Part shown: positions 32,346-42,307 of the stretch, one piece after another | How the letters are laid out: each line of letters opens with the position of its first letter | Numbering within the stretch: position 1 is the first letter of the stretch | Source of the DNA: Diplonema papillatum | Lineage: Eukaryota > Euglenozoa > Diplonemea > Diplonemida > Diplonemidae | DNA: 64,000 bases | Assembly (NCBI GenBank): GCA_030068145.1 | Contig: JAPJBO010000209.1 | Coordinates: 62,001 to 126,000 of the forward strand | Direction: 5' to 3' | Position numbers and translations under genes: made by a program | The notes under the pieces: generated by a model | What the model was told of the DNA's origin: nothing | What the model saw: only the letters and a program-made list of their open reading frames with translations | The model's database searches: none

Positions 32346-32510
32346 CACAATGTCATGAGAACAATTGTCCCCAAAACCCAAACCTGAAACAATAACATAC
32401 CCAGTTTCACTGGAGTGCCGGAGAACCACGGAAGGAATTTAGCAGAAAGAGCACCAACACTCCTCTTTCCATACAGTAGTTGAAGCACCCAATCCAACTA
32501 TTTGTAAAAA

Positions 32511-32593
32511 GGTGTCACGGGATAAGCCGGCAGCCGCTGCTGACCGGCTTTATCACGTGGGCGGCGCTGAGATTACCCCCCTCAGGTGACACC
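32511..32593 (+). mobile_element. MITE family B, copy 3
   Basis: This 83-bp copy has ends GGTGTCACGG and GGTGACACC and is the most compact, reading GGCAGCCGCTGCTGACCGGC then TTTATCACGTGGGCGGC. Confidence 0.82.
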
Positions 32594-34477
32594 ACTGCAC
32601 TACGTTTTTAACCATACTCCAACACCGAAAGGTGTGCAGAGAAGCCACGGCGTAGGTTCCAAGCACGCGTCCGGGGGGCTGCGGTTCTCAAGCGGAAATT
32701 GTGTGGTTTAAAAGATTCGTTCGCCCATTGAGGCTGGGAGTCGAAACGTGGACAATTTTGCACTACAATTTGACTGTTGCTATCCCCGACACCAAGAACA
32801 AATTTGCTACGGATGTAGTCTTTTTTGGACCCTCCACGCGCTTTTACTCTGAGAAAAGTGAATTAGCACGCTAATAAAAGTCGAATTCCCGAAGATTACG
32901 AGTTCTGTCTCCATCCGCGCTGAACAAATGGAATGGCAGGCGTGGAGCGGTTTGAGCCTGATGGCCAGTCTGAAATCACGTTTTTGCACGTCAGAACCGC
33001 AACCCCCCGCTACCCCTTCGGCTGTGTTTCTCTCTCGCGTGATCGCGCCAACCGGATTAGATTCCTTTTCTTTCTTTGTTTTTAAACACCGCACCCCACC
33101 ACGTTCATCGACGTGGAACCTTCCTTTCCTTTTACTTTTTTTTTTTTTTTGTTTTCTGGGGGAGAGGAGGGGGAGTGCTGAAAGTGGCAAGGGCAGGCAA
33201 CGGCAACGTTACCAAGTAACACTTGCCCGAGAACAGTGCTTGACTGCCCGTGGCACCTGCACTTTGCTGCTCTAAGTGTCTAGAAGTAGGAGGTCTGTGA
33301 CGAGTTATGCAGGACACTGACAAACGAGACTTAAAGGACCGAAACACAGTGCAGATGGGGCACATACAGACACACTGTATGAACACATACACCGTTCCAA
33401 ACGTGACCCTGCCGCCAATGCCACAGACGATCCGGTGTGCTTTTTGAGGCATGCGACCTCTTGAAACCCAGATAAATGGCCAGAAAAAGCCGTAATTCGG
33501 CAACCATCGCAGCGGGTTCCGGCGGATGGATATACGTCGCATGCCCGCACGGCGTCGTACGCAACAGAAAAAGTTTCTCCCTTCCCTATTCTTTACCTTG
33601 ACAAGGGGAGTCCCCCACGCCTTAGCAGCTGTAAATTTGTTGCATTAATGTGTGGGCCTTTGAAGCGTGGATGATGCCTCTCGCGCTGCTCCTTAAGGTT
33701 TCTGGCTCATGCCAAAGCGCCGCCGCCCGGGTTAAGGGTCAGGCGTGAGCCAGGGCCAGGGAGGCTGTTCGGAGGGGTCACCACCCACAATTTGTTGCAG
33801 TCGTGGGATTGTCAGGCCTTCGACGGCCTACTACTACCCTGAGCAACAACGCACTATGTCTCAGCAGCTGGATCTTACAAAAGCTGGTGTTGAACGAAGC
33901 GGGTGTCACAGTGGATTTTTGGGTGTACGTATACACGCGTATTTGGTGTAACCCGCTTTGTGCGTGTGACTCGGGCACACCCTCTTTGTCTCATGTATGT
34001 TCGGCCACCCGAACTGCCTTTGTGGATTGGCTCACTTTTTAAGCCGTCCTGAAGACGACGGCGCAACGTGAGAAGCCGCCCAGCACCAAGCACACAACCG
34101 AAAAGCACGGGAAGCGCCTGCTCGTAGCCACACGTGCGTTTTAAGTCCCGCCCCCACCACCCCACTCCCCCCCCCTTCTTTTTCTCTTTTTATTTTGTTT
34201 CTTCTTCTCCTTCACCCTTCTTCGTTTTTTTTTTTTTTCCTGATTCGTTTCCTGTTTTCCTTCCCTATTGGTGTGCCAGAGGTTGGGGGGGGGGGTCTCC
34301 CCCCCCTGTCCGAAAGTCTTGTTTCTTCTCTTTTCCCCCGTTCTCTTTTTTTCTCTCCATAATTTTGTTCTAATTTAATCCTTTCCTCCTCTCCCCCTGT
34401 TCTTTTCCTCCTCCTACCCAGGGGGCCGGTGGGAACTCAATACAAGGACATCGTTTTCCCCCTTTAACTTTCCTTCG

Positions 34478-35270
34478 TTGTTTCAAACTTATTTGCCGTA
34501 CCAATGTCGCTCTTCGTTTGTGTGCGTCTGTTCCAAAGGCAGCGTCTCGTCAGAGGTTCTGCACGGCTCGGCTTTTAGACGGGATGAGACTGTCAGTGGA
34601 GAAAGAAGACCCTGTTGCGTTGGAGAACAAGCGGACCGCCAACGTAGACGTAGTAGTGAAGCTGACGCAAACCCAAAGGGAGTGGCAGGGATCTACCAGG
34701 ATTTCGAGAGAAGACAACAATAGGTCGGGAAGGGCAGTGCGCGAGCAAGTGCTTCATCTCGACGCCGCCACGCTTGGGCGGGTAACGATGGTCGACTCTT
34801 GCGAGAGCTGGGACAGACACCGGTCGCGACGTGAGTTCGGCGGTATCCGGGGTGCGATGCTGCAGCTGCGTGGCGAGCAGACGGCGTGGAGTGCGGGTAT
34901 ATCGCACTCATGCGAGCGATGGAGGGCAGTTTTGCGATGCCATCGGCGGTGAACATTCTCAGTTTCGCCCGCGAACATTTCAACATGCGTTGCAGGAGTG
35001 TGGCACGCTTACCGGGGCTGGACACACTTATCAGGTGTCGAGCTTCTGCCTCCAACACGGTATCAGATTCCAGCCCAATCCGGAGACAGTGTACACAGCG
35101 CAAACCCGCTGTACAACTGGGTCGTGCTGAGAGGAACCGGCTCAGTCGAGCGAGACAAAGACCGACCCCACCCGGCCAACGTCGTGTTCCTGGCCAACCT
35201 GGGGGTTCAGAGCGGTGATCCCGGCCACTTTATGAACAGTTTTGGCGAGCCACTAAAGAATAGGCGCTGA
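34478..35270 (+). other. Coding-like region, unassigned
   Basis: Several overlapping open frames carry plausible protein sequence (for example MEGSFAMPSAVNILSFAREH at 34919, and HPANVVFLANLGVQSGDP near 35176) but no single frame spans the block. I recognise no domain. It could be a decayed transposon ORF or upstream exons of the 1291-residue gene. Neither is supported by clear splice sites. Confidence 0.3.
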
Positions 35271-35504
35271 AGTCCTCCGCAAAGAAGCGCCCCAGCTGAC
35301 CGCAAAGGCTGCACCGAAGCGCCCGGCCGACCACAAAAAGGACCGGCGCAGAAGCCCCCCGCAAACCCAGCACCGCAAGGCCGCCCACCGAACACTGGGA
35401 GCGCGGCGATCAAGTCCAAGATGGAAATGGGAAACGGGGGGGAAAAAGGGGAAATTAGCCTGTAGGTGCTTGGTCGGAGTTGGGTTAAATTGAGTTAATG
35501 GGTA

Positions 35505-35640
35505 CATCCGTACCGACGGGAGCATTTCCTGAACAACGGTTGCAAATGAAAGAGAAAACGAAGCTAACGAAAAAAGTGCCAATACAGGAAACCCCCTTCC
35601 CCCAGAGAGGTTTATACCCTGTACACGCAAGAACAAAACG
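35505..35640 (+). repeat. Dispersed repeat R4, copy 1
   Basis: It shares GGGAGCATTTCCTGAACAAC, CAATACAGGAAACCC and AGAGAGGTTTATACCCTGTA with a second copy at 56530-56655. It ends about 40 bp before the start codon of the large ORF. Confidence 0.75.
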
Positions 35641-35676
35641 GTGTGATATGCGTGGACCCAGGGACGACAGCCCGCG

Positions 35677-38600
35677 ATGAGCGTCGGAACGCCGGAGTGC
35701 GGCGGCGTACCGTGGCTGGAAGGCGAAGTGCTTTGGGCCGACCCGCAGCGTACGGTGTTCACGCCCGGGCGCCGCCGGCTGTTCGGGGCCCTGCGCGGGC
35801 TCCTGCGCCGCGCGGACGCCGACGCGCGCGCCTCGGCTACCGACTTCGGGAAGCTGGACAGCTTCCTGCAGTCACTCCTCCGAGTCCCCGCAGCCCCCCC
35901 GCGCTTCTGCTTCGTGACGGGCGCCGACCCTTCGGAGGACACCCCTGCCTCCACCTACCAGGCGGTGGCCCGCAGGATCCTCGAAGCCCACCCGCGCGCC
36001 CCGTTTTTGACACCCGAAAACGCAGACCACCCGAGCTTTCGGGTGCCGACGTGCCGGGAGCCTCTCGTCGTGGTCACCGACCCGTCCGAAACAGCGAGGA
36101 TCCAGTTCTCGCCCGCCGCGGGACCGCCGCTGTTCGGGCTGCGGTGGGACGCGAGGACGCTCTCCTTCGGGACTCGGCAGTTTGCCATCGACCTAACCGA
36201 CGTGTACGTCGAGCAGGTTGATGTCACGCTGCCCGCTGTCTCGGGCGCGGGCGTGCCCGTCCAGGGGTTCGAGTTCGACTTTTCGAGGGATTCGGCGGGG
36301 GTACCTGTCGACCTCCTGTCGGAAGCGTGCGCGGTGCGGCGGTTTAAACCGGCGCCGTGCACGCCGTCCGGGCAGTCGACGAGGTACCACGTCTCGTCGT
36401 GGGTTCTGCAACGGGTCGACGGGGGAGCGTGGGTGGACGTGGCCGGGAGGCTCTCGGGGCACCTGCTTGAGGGCGGCAACCGGGACTGCATGCTGCAGGG
36501 CCTCGCAGGGCTTGCCGTCGAGGATGGATACACGGGGCCGGTGCTGGGGGAGGCGTCCGGCCTGGGGGGCGCAGTGTGGCACAGGCGAGCGCACGCGGCG
36601 GCGTCGCATGGGAGTGGCCGGTTCTCGTACGGCACGCCGCAGAGCGACGGCTGGTACTCCATCGTCGCAAGCGCGGAACCTGAGCACTCGGCACACGACG
36701 TGACAACAAGCCGCCCCGTTCCCCCGGATCCCAGCGGACGACCGACGGCGAACCCACCAACGAGGCGGGATGCGCGCGCAGCCGACTGCGACCCCGAAAC
36801 GTGCCGGGAGGCGGCAAGCCGCCGCTCCTTTCCACGGGAGCGAAGCGGAATACCGGCGGTGGCGAAAACGGCACAACCCCCGCAGGGCGCGGGGGGCTCC
36901 GAATCGCGCGAAACGAGCCCGAGCGACAGCGCCTGCGAAACGGAGGACTCGGCGCAGGACGCGGCAACGAGCTGCTCCTGTCCCGGGGATTCAAGCAGGA
37001 CACGTTCCGACAGGTTCGCGGCGGCGGCACAACCGCCGCTGGACACTGGGTACAATAGCCCGTGCCAGCTGCGCGGCTGCGGGGTGGAGGCGGCCGGGAG
37101 CACGGGCGCATCGAGCTGCGGGAAAGCTGGCGACCCGCCGACGGAAATGTCCAGTACAGCTAGACGCGGTGTCGACGAGGCGGACGAGAGGTCAATGGGC
37201 AATCGCAGCAGCAGCATCGGCGCGGGGGGAAGGGGGAGTCACCGGTTTCGGTTTATTCCGCTGGAAGTGTCAGCCCAGCGCTTGGACCGGTACCGGGAGA
37301 AGGCGTGCGAGATAGTCTCAACCATGAGCCGGAACTCGCCGACGCCTCCGTCGTTTCTGTTCGTGACGGGGTGTCACGGCATACCGGCGTGCTTTGTCCC
37401 TTGCCTGGGCAGAACGGGGATACCAGCCGTCCGGCTCTCGGTGTTTAGCCCGGTTCGACATCTGTACGGCGTCTTCCTCAACCTCATCCAGCACCAGCGG
37501 AACTTGCCCGTCTTGTTCCCGCGCTTGGCGCCCGCCTTCGTCGACCATGCCACCCACGGGCTGGCCGACTGGTCCACCCTCGAGCCGCTGGTCCTGCAGG
37601 CGTTCCACTCCTTTGCCAGCAGGATCACAGACGAAGCCGCCTGCGTCCTCCTCGCGCTTTCCGATGACCTGGCCCGCCAGGAGCTGGGTGCCGCTCACTT
37701 GGACTTCATGCGTCTCCCGGCAGACGGCAGACCGGCGACCCCCCGCAAACAGGACGTCTTCCCACATCGCCAGAAGTCATCCGGACACTCCGAAACCCCG
37801 GAGTTCCAAGCGAACTCCCCCTCCGAAAGCGGGGAGCGGGAAACGCGCAGCCGAAAGCCGGCGAACGGGGGCGGCCCCTCCCCGCCACCGGCGGACGCCG
37901 CCGGGCGCCTGCTCCTCTCCGTCGGCGAAGTGCAGAGCGAGAAGGCGTGGCGCGTCGACGGCAGGGCCAGCGTGCACCCGTCATTCCCCGGGCTGTCAGG
38001 GTGGTTCTGCCAGGAGCAGAAGAAACCCCGCCGCCAGGTCGGGCAGAATCAAAGTGGTACCTCTGCCAATCCGCATAATCCGTATACAAGTCCAACGGTA
38101 AACGAGCAAGCGCGCCGGTCTGCAGAAACTCTAGCTGTTCCGACAAATGAATGCTCGGTACCCCGGAAGCTCGGTGTCCAACGGGCGGCACCTGTAGGTG
38201 CCTGTCCGTCGCCACCAGCAAGTCTGTCACACCTCGTTCCCGTGGAAGTCCAACGTACCAACCAAACGTCACTCGAGCACAGCGGGGGAACCCCGAAGGT
38301 CAAGCGGAGAAGGCTTTCCAGCCCAGTCCGCACCTCGGAAACCCCTCCGCCTGAACGCCGTCGCGTACTGCCACTCTCGCGCCCTCCTTCTGCATCGGCG
38401 AATTTGACAGAAACCCAGCAGCCGCCCCCGGCTGCTCAGCAAGGCGGTACGCCGGAGCACAGGCGCTTCTCCACCTTCGTCCCTCGCCCTGTTCCGTCGG
38501 CTGCTTCTTCGTTCCGACGGACACAGCCAGACCGCGCCCCTCCCGCGCCGGCGGATCCGGCGGAACCCCGGCCGCAGCCGCCTGCTGTTGCTCAGCAGCG

Positions 38601-39552
38601 AGGCTTTGTCCCTTGCACTGCTCTGTTGCCCGTTTCTTCGCCGCCCCCGCGCGCCGAGTTCGCCGCCTGCCCGGGCCCGTCGTCGGCAGATCCGGCGGAC
38701 GTCGCGCGTCTGTCGCCGTGCGAGGTTGCGGACCGGGCGCGGGTTGCCGTGCAGATGTCGCTAACCTGCAGCTTCTTCCTGCGGGTTGCCCGGGTCGCGC
38801 GGCAGCGCGGCTTCGCCGGGCCGGACGTCGAGAGCGACCTGGTGCGGTGGCTCGGGCGGAGCAGCGGGGGGAGCCGGCGGGTTGCGGTGCCTTCATCGCT
38901 GCGCGAAGCCCTGGTCGCGCAGTACGACGCCGAGGGGTTGGCCGGGCCGTGGGTCGACGCGTGCGGTGACTTCCTCGCGGATCCGGAGTATGCGCTGGCC
39001 GGCGGGCACCCCGCCGTGTTCAGCTCGCTGCTGCTGGGACTGCAGGACACGGCGGACCTCGCGCGTCGTGACACATTCTTCAGCGTGGCACCGTCCTGCG
39101 ACGACCACCTGCTACTGCCCGAGTCGGCGGCGTCCGGCGACCGACACCTGCCCGTGGCCGAGGCATACCGCAGCTACGGCCTGCGCACGCCCGCCCTCTG
39201 CGCGACGCCGGCCCTGCTCGAGCCCGTCATCCTGCCCCGACACCACCGGAAAGCCGGCCTCCCCGTCCGCAGCAGCACCCGCCTGAGCGACAGCTTCACC
39301 TACGTCGCGCGGCGGTGCGCGTCCGCCATCCTAACCCACGTCGGCGCGGCCCGCGTCCGGCTGTCGTTCCGAGTGTTCTCCAACGTGTTCTACGAGACGG
39401 CCGTCCTCTGCCACGCGCTGAAGGACGACCGGAGGTACCTGCAGGTGCCCCCAGTGCTGACCAGCCACGACTTAGCTCTGCTGAACGTCCACCCTTTCAC
39501 GATCGAGTGCGCCGCAGATGGCAGCATCAGCGTCAGGAACACGAAAGGGTAG
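35677..39552 (+). CDS. 1291-residue intronless protein of unknown function
   Basis: A single uninterrupted GC-rich frame with strong C/G third-position preference runs from the ATG at 35677 to the TAG at 39550-39552. I do not recognise a family. Ordered regions are at about 1-350, 525-690 and 1010-1290. The linkers are Pro/Ser/Arg-rich and look disordered. The motif PPRFCFVTG near residue 79 and PPSFLFVTG near residue 554, each after a helical stretch, suggest an internal duplication. The last 40 residues (LTSHDLALLNVHPFTIE onward) are repeated in broken form downstream. A piece of a dispersed repeat (CCGGAGTTCCAAGCGAAC) is embedded in the coding sequence near 37800. No signal peptide or membrane segment is evident. 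Whether it is a host gene or a transposon gene is open. Confidence 0.7.
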   Translation: MSVGTPECGGVPWLEGEVLWADPQRTVFTPGRRRLFGALRGLLRRADADARASATDFGKLDSFLQSLLRVPAAPPRFCFVTGADPSEDTPASTYQAVARRILEAHPRAPFLTPENADHPSFRVPTCREPLVVVTDPSETARIQFSPAAGPPLFGLRWDARTLSFGTRQFAIDLTDVYVEQVDVTLPAVSGAGVPVQGFEFDFSRDSAGVPVDLLSEACAVRRFKPAPCTPSGQSTRYHVSSWVLQRVDGGAWVDVAGRLSGHLLEGGNRDCMLQGLAGLAVEDGYTGPVLGEASGLGGAVWHRRAHAAASHGSGRFSYGTPQSDGWYSIVASAEPEHSAHDVTTSRPVPPDPSGRPTANPPTRRDARAADCDPETCREAASRRSFPRERSGIPAVAKTAQPPQGAGGSESRETSPSDSACETEDSAQDAATSCSCPGDSSRTRSDRFAAAAQPPLDTGYNSPCQLRGCGVEAAGSTGASSCGKAGDPPTEMSSTARRGVDEADERSMGNRSSSIGAGGRGSHRFRFIPLEVSAQRLDRYREKACEIVSTMSRNSPTPPSFLFVTGCHGIPACFVPCLGRTGIPAVRLSVFSPVRHLYGVFLNLIQHQRNLPVLFPRLAPAFVDHATHGLADWSTLEPLVLQAFHSFASRITDEAACVLLALSDDLARQELGAAHLDFMRLPADGRPATPRKQDVFPHRQKSSGHSETPEFQANSPSESGERETRSRKPANGGGPSPPPADAAGRLLLSVGEVQSEKAWRVDGRASVHPSFPGLSGWFCQEQKKPRRQVGQNQSGTSANPHNPYTSPTVNEQARRSAETLAVPTNECSVPRKLGVQRAAPVGACPSPPASLSHLVPVEVQRTNQTSLEHSGGTPKVKRRRLSSPVRTSETPPPERRRVLPLSRPPSASANLTETQQPPPAAQQGGTPEHRRFSTFVPRPVPSAASSFRRTQPDRAPPAPADPAEPRPQPPAVAQQRGFVPCTALLPVSSPPPRAEFAACPGPSSADPADVARLSPCEVADRARVAVQMSLTCSFFLRVARVARQRGFAGPDVESDLVRWLGRSSGGSRRVAVPSSLREALVAQYDAEGLAGPWVDACGDFLADPEYALAGGHPAVFSSLLLGLQDTADLARRDTFFSVAPSCDDHLLLPESAASGDRHLPVAEAYRSYGLRTPALCATPALLEPVILPRHHRKAGLPVRSSTRLSDSFTYVARRCASAILTHVGAARVRLSFRVFSNVFYETAVLCHALKDDRRYLQVPPVLTSHDLALLNVHPFTIECAADGSISVRNTKG

Positions 39553-39589
39553 ATTGCCTCATTTTTTTATCAGATCCTGCCGCGGGGGC

Positions 39590-39870
39590 GCGTAAAAAAA
39601 CGTGGAAGGACTCCACCCTTTCGTGATCGAGTATCTGCATCAGAAACATGAAAGGGTGATTGCCGCATTATCAGATCCTGCCGCGGGAGCGTAACATGTC
39701 GGAAGAAAGTGTCTTTTGCCACCGCGCTGAAAAAGGGCAGCGGAGGGTATTTATAAGTGCCCCGAATGCCGACCAGCCACGAGTTGAGCTTTGTCGAGCG
39801 TAGCGCCAACCACTTGTGATCGAATGCACCAGCATCTCGCCAGGAAGACGAAAGAGTGCTTGACACAGTC
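39590..39870 (+). pseudogene. Two decayed copies of the large ORF's 3' end
   Basis: 39608-39695 repeats CCACCCTTTCRYGATCGAGT through the ATCAGATCCTGCCGCGGG found just after the stop codon. 39745-39865 repeats the segment from GTGCCCC..ATGCTGACCAGCCACGA to AGCATC with many changes. Neither copy is open. Confidence 0.85.
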
Positions 39871-39879
39871 ATTTACCAC

Positions 39880-41030
39880 CCGAAGTTATTGAGACGACGG
39901 CAGATTCATTAGCCAAATCACGGGGCGCGAAGCGCAGTGATATCCCTCCTCGTTTCAATTTTGCGATCGCCTCACTCCATCAGTGGACGGCGTTCGTGCC
40001 TTTGCGAAATACAATCTCTTTTCATTTGCCAGTCTTTGATGTCAGTTCTATTCATGAGTGGGTGTGCGTCACCTATCATCGATGGCCAACGTCAACAGGA
40101 AGTGCAGCGATCCTTCCGTCCGCCTGGAGATCAGGTCCTATGGGTCAAGGAACCATTCGGCTTCTTCGACCGGCCCTTTCCAGTGTGGTGCCCCTTCTTT
40201 CGGAAATCCAGCTGTTAAGTGACAGCTTTACAGCACCTAGCACCTGCTGTGCTTCTGCAGGCATTTGCCTGTATGTCTGACGTGCTTCTCTAGCACGCCG
40301 TTCTTTTTTAGAGTGGAAGCTTTGCTTGTGAATCTGGGGTTGGGTGACCGTCGTCCAATTGGTTCCTTCCCTCTCTCTCGCCGCTAATCAAGCAGCCACC
40401 GTCCGAGCGAACAGCTTTACGGCACCTGAGGCTTCTCTAGCTGACCGTTCTTGTTATATCGTGCCCTTTCGGAACTCCGGCAACATGACCGTGGTGGGTC
40501 AATGGGTGACCATCACCCATTGACTTGATGTGCGCGGAGAAGGTCAACGTGGTAGCGACGACCCAGGAACATTCATGCAGATGGTTGGGTATAGACTACC
40601 ACCCTGTGACTTGCTATGCGTATTCTTAGTGATAACAATCTTGCGGGTTGCCCTTCAACGTATTCTGCAGGCTAAAAAGACATAAGCAGCATGTTTTGGT
40701 GGCTGATCAGAATTTCTTACCTGAAAAAGACACACGGTAAATACAAGTGGGAAAACGACAACTGGCACGCACAAACAAAACGAAGCGCCTGTCTTTTTTG
40801 ACACTACTGGAAAAGCCGTGAAAACGGCAAGGACCCTGCACCCTCTGGCCACTACCGCGTTCCAGAAGGTTACGTACTACGCCTGTCGTGTTTCCAACCA
40901 GCTTGCGCCACATTCCGGATATCCGACCATGCAGGCCGCGGCACCATGCGTCCGCACAATGCGGAAGGTGAACGCGCGCCGAAGTGCAACGACCAACGTA
41001 TCTGCACACCGCTGACGTGCAACTGTACTG
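39880..41030. other. No gene seen
   Basis: Open frames are short. The only marked structure is a hairpin at 40498-40524 with perfect 12-base arms (GTCAATGGGTGA and its inverse) around CCA. A duplicated TTCTCTAGC/CCGTTCTT-like stretch occurs at 40280 and 40430. Confidence 0.5.
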
Positions 41031-41034
41031 TTCT

Positions 41035-41165
41035 TGCGCCGGCCCGACGCCAACGAAATCGTCTCGCAGTGCATGCTCTTCTCCAGAAATGTCTTGCTGG
41101 TCGGATCGATCGAGGACGCGAGCCTTCTCGTAACGCACTCCATCCCCATAGATCCAGGCTTTGCT
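41035..41165 (+). pseudogene. Decayed partial copy of desulfurase exon 1
   Basis: CCGACGCCAACGAAATCGTC through TGTCTTGCTGGTCGGATCGA and CCATCCCCATAGATCCAGG repeats 41738-41915 with deletions and substitutions. It lies 260 bp upstream of the real gene. Confidence 0.85.
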
Positions 41166-41422
41166 CCCGAAGTAGATTGTCACATACCTACTACTGTCGT
41201 CATAGATTGTTGCTGCATATCAAGTAAACAAGCCAAACTACTACTAAAACAACTACCGTTATTGTTTTCATAAAGCTAGCGACTTGTGCAGTCCATCGTC
41301 ATGAATTTGCTGGTACACATCAAGTTCGATGTACGGTACTGCTACTGCAGCACCTGCTATTACAGTACCGCTACTACTTTCTACTTTATTCTTTCATATA
41401 GGACGGGAGGAGGGGTGCGGCC

Positions 41423-42307
41423 ATGGAGCGGCTGAAGGCGCTGTTTCCCGGGGAAGATGCGATGATCGAAGATGTGCTGCGGGTTGTGTCTGAGCACCAC
41501 CGGCGGAAGGCCGCCGTGCGCCCGGTCAGCTTCGACCAGGCCGCCTCTTCGGAGATGACACCCGAGGCGGTGACCGCGCAAGTCGTCGGGAACCTGCTCC
41601 TCACCGCGAACAGCAACTCGACGCACACATCCGGACAAGCCGCCCACGCCCTGTCCACCCGCCTGAAGCAAGCGGTCCTGTCCTTCGCCAACGTCCCGTC
41701 CCCCTCCGAAGCCGGCGTCCACTTCACCGACGGCGGCGCCGACGCCAACGAGTTCGTCCTGAAGTCGATGCTCCCCGTTCTCCCGCGGCGGTTGGGGGGT
41801 GGCGTCGCCAGGGATGTCTTGCTCGTCGGATCGATCGAGCACGCGAGCCTTCTGGACAGAGCCGCCGAGCTGAAATCCAGGGGTTACGTCACGCACCCCA
41901 TCCCCATAGACACAGCTACTGGCGTGTACAGCGTTCAGTACGTCAGGGAGAAGCTGGCAGAGTTCGGGGAGAGGGTTGCTTTGGTCTCGATGCACCACGC
42001 CAACAACGAAATCGGCGCCATTCAACCGCTGGCCGAAGTAGGCGCCGCCGTGCGAGAGCTCACGCCGAAGGCGCTATTCCACGCGGACTGCATCCAGACC
42101 CTGGGCAAGATCCCCATCGATTTGCCGGCGTGGCGGGCGGACGCCGTCACGCTGTCCTTCCACAAGGTCGGCGGCCCGAAGCGGACGGGAGCCGTGGTGG
42201 CGGCGAAGGCGAACAGTCTGCCAGCGGCGTTCAAAGCGACGCAAGACGTCGCTTCCCAGATCGCGTCGTGGGTCGCCGCCGCGGAGGCTGTCGGGAAGCT
42301 GGGAGAG
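41423..42307 (+). CDS. Cysteine desulfurase exon 1 (PLP domain)
   Basis: The 295 codons begin at the ATG at 41423 and follow the class V aminotransferase pattern: FTDGGADANEF (usual FTSGGTEAN), SIEHASLL, HHANNEIGAIQPL, FHADCIQTLGKIPIDL, and the PLP lysine in SFHKVGGPKRTGAVV. After that the usual GGGQE..R.GT.N loop is not recognisable, and the segment is about 20 residues shorter than normal. That loop touches PLP in related enzymes, so activity may be altered or a mini-exon may be missing. The donor is GGAGAG|GTCCGT. A poly-T run of about 20 follows directly in the intron. Confidence 0.9.

Larger units (their letters stand above)
31090..34470. other. Gene-poor repeats
   Basis: Apart from the MITE and R1 copies listed separately I see no gene. 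34150-34450 is strongly pyrimidine-rich on the plus strand. The frame at 31320-31555 (RYRGVKVTFYEGPTVCSTRS) looks protein-like but has no recognised domain or splice partner. Confidence 0.5.

Noticed and set aside
40498..40524. Rho-independent terminator
   Set aside because: There is no T tract and the locus is eukaryotic.
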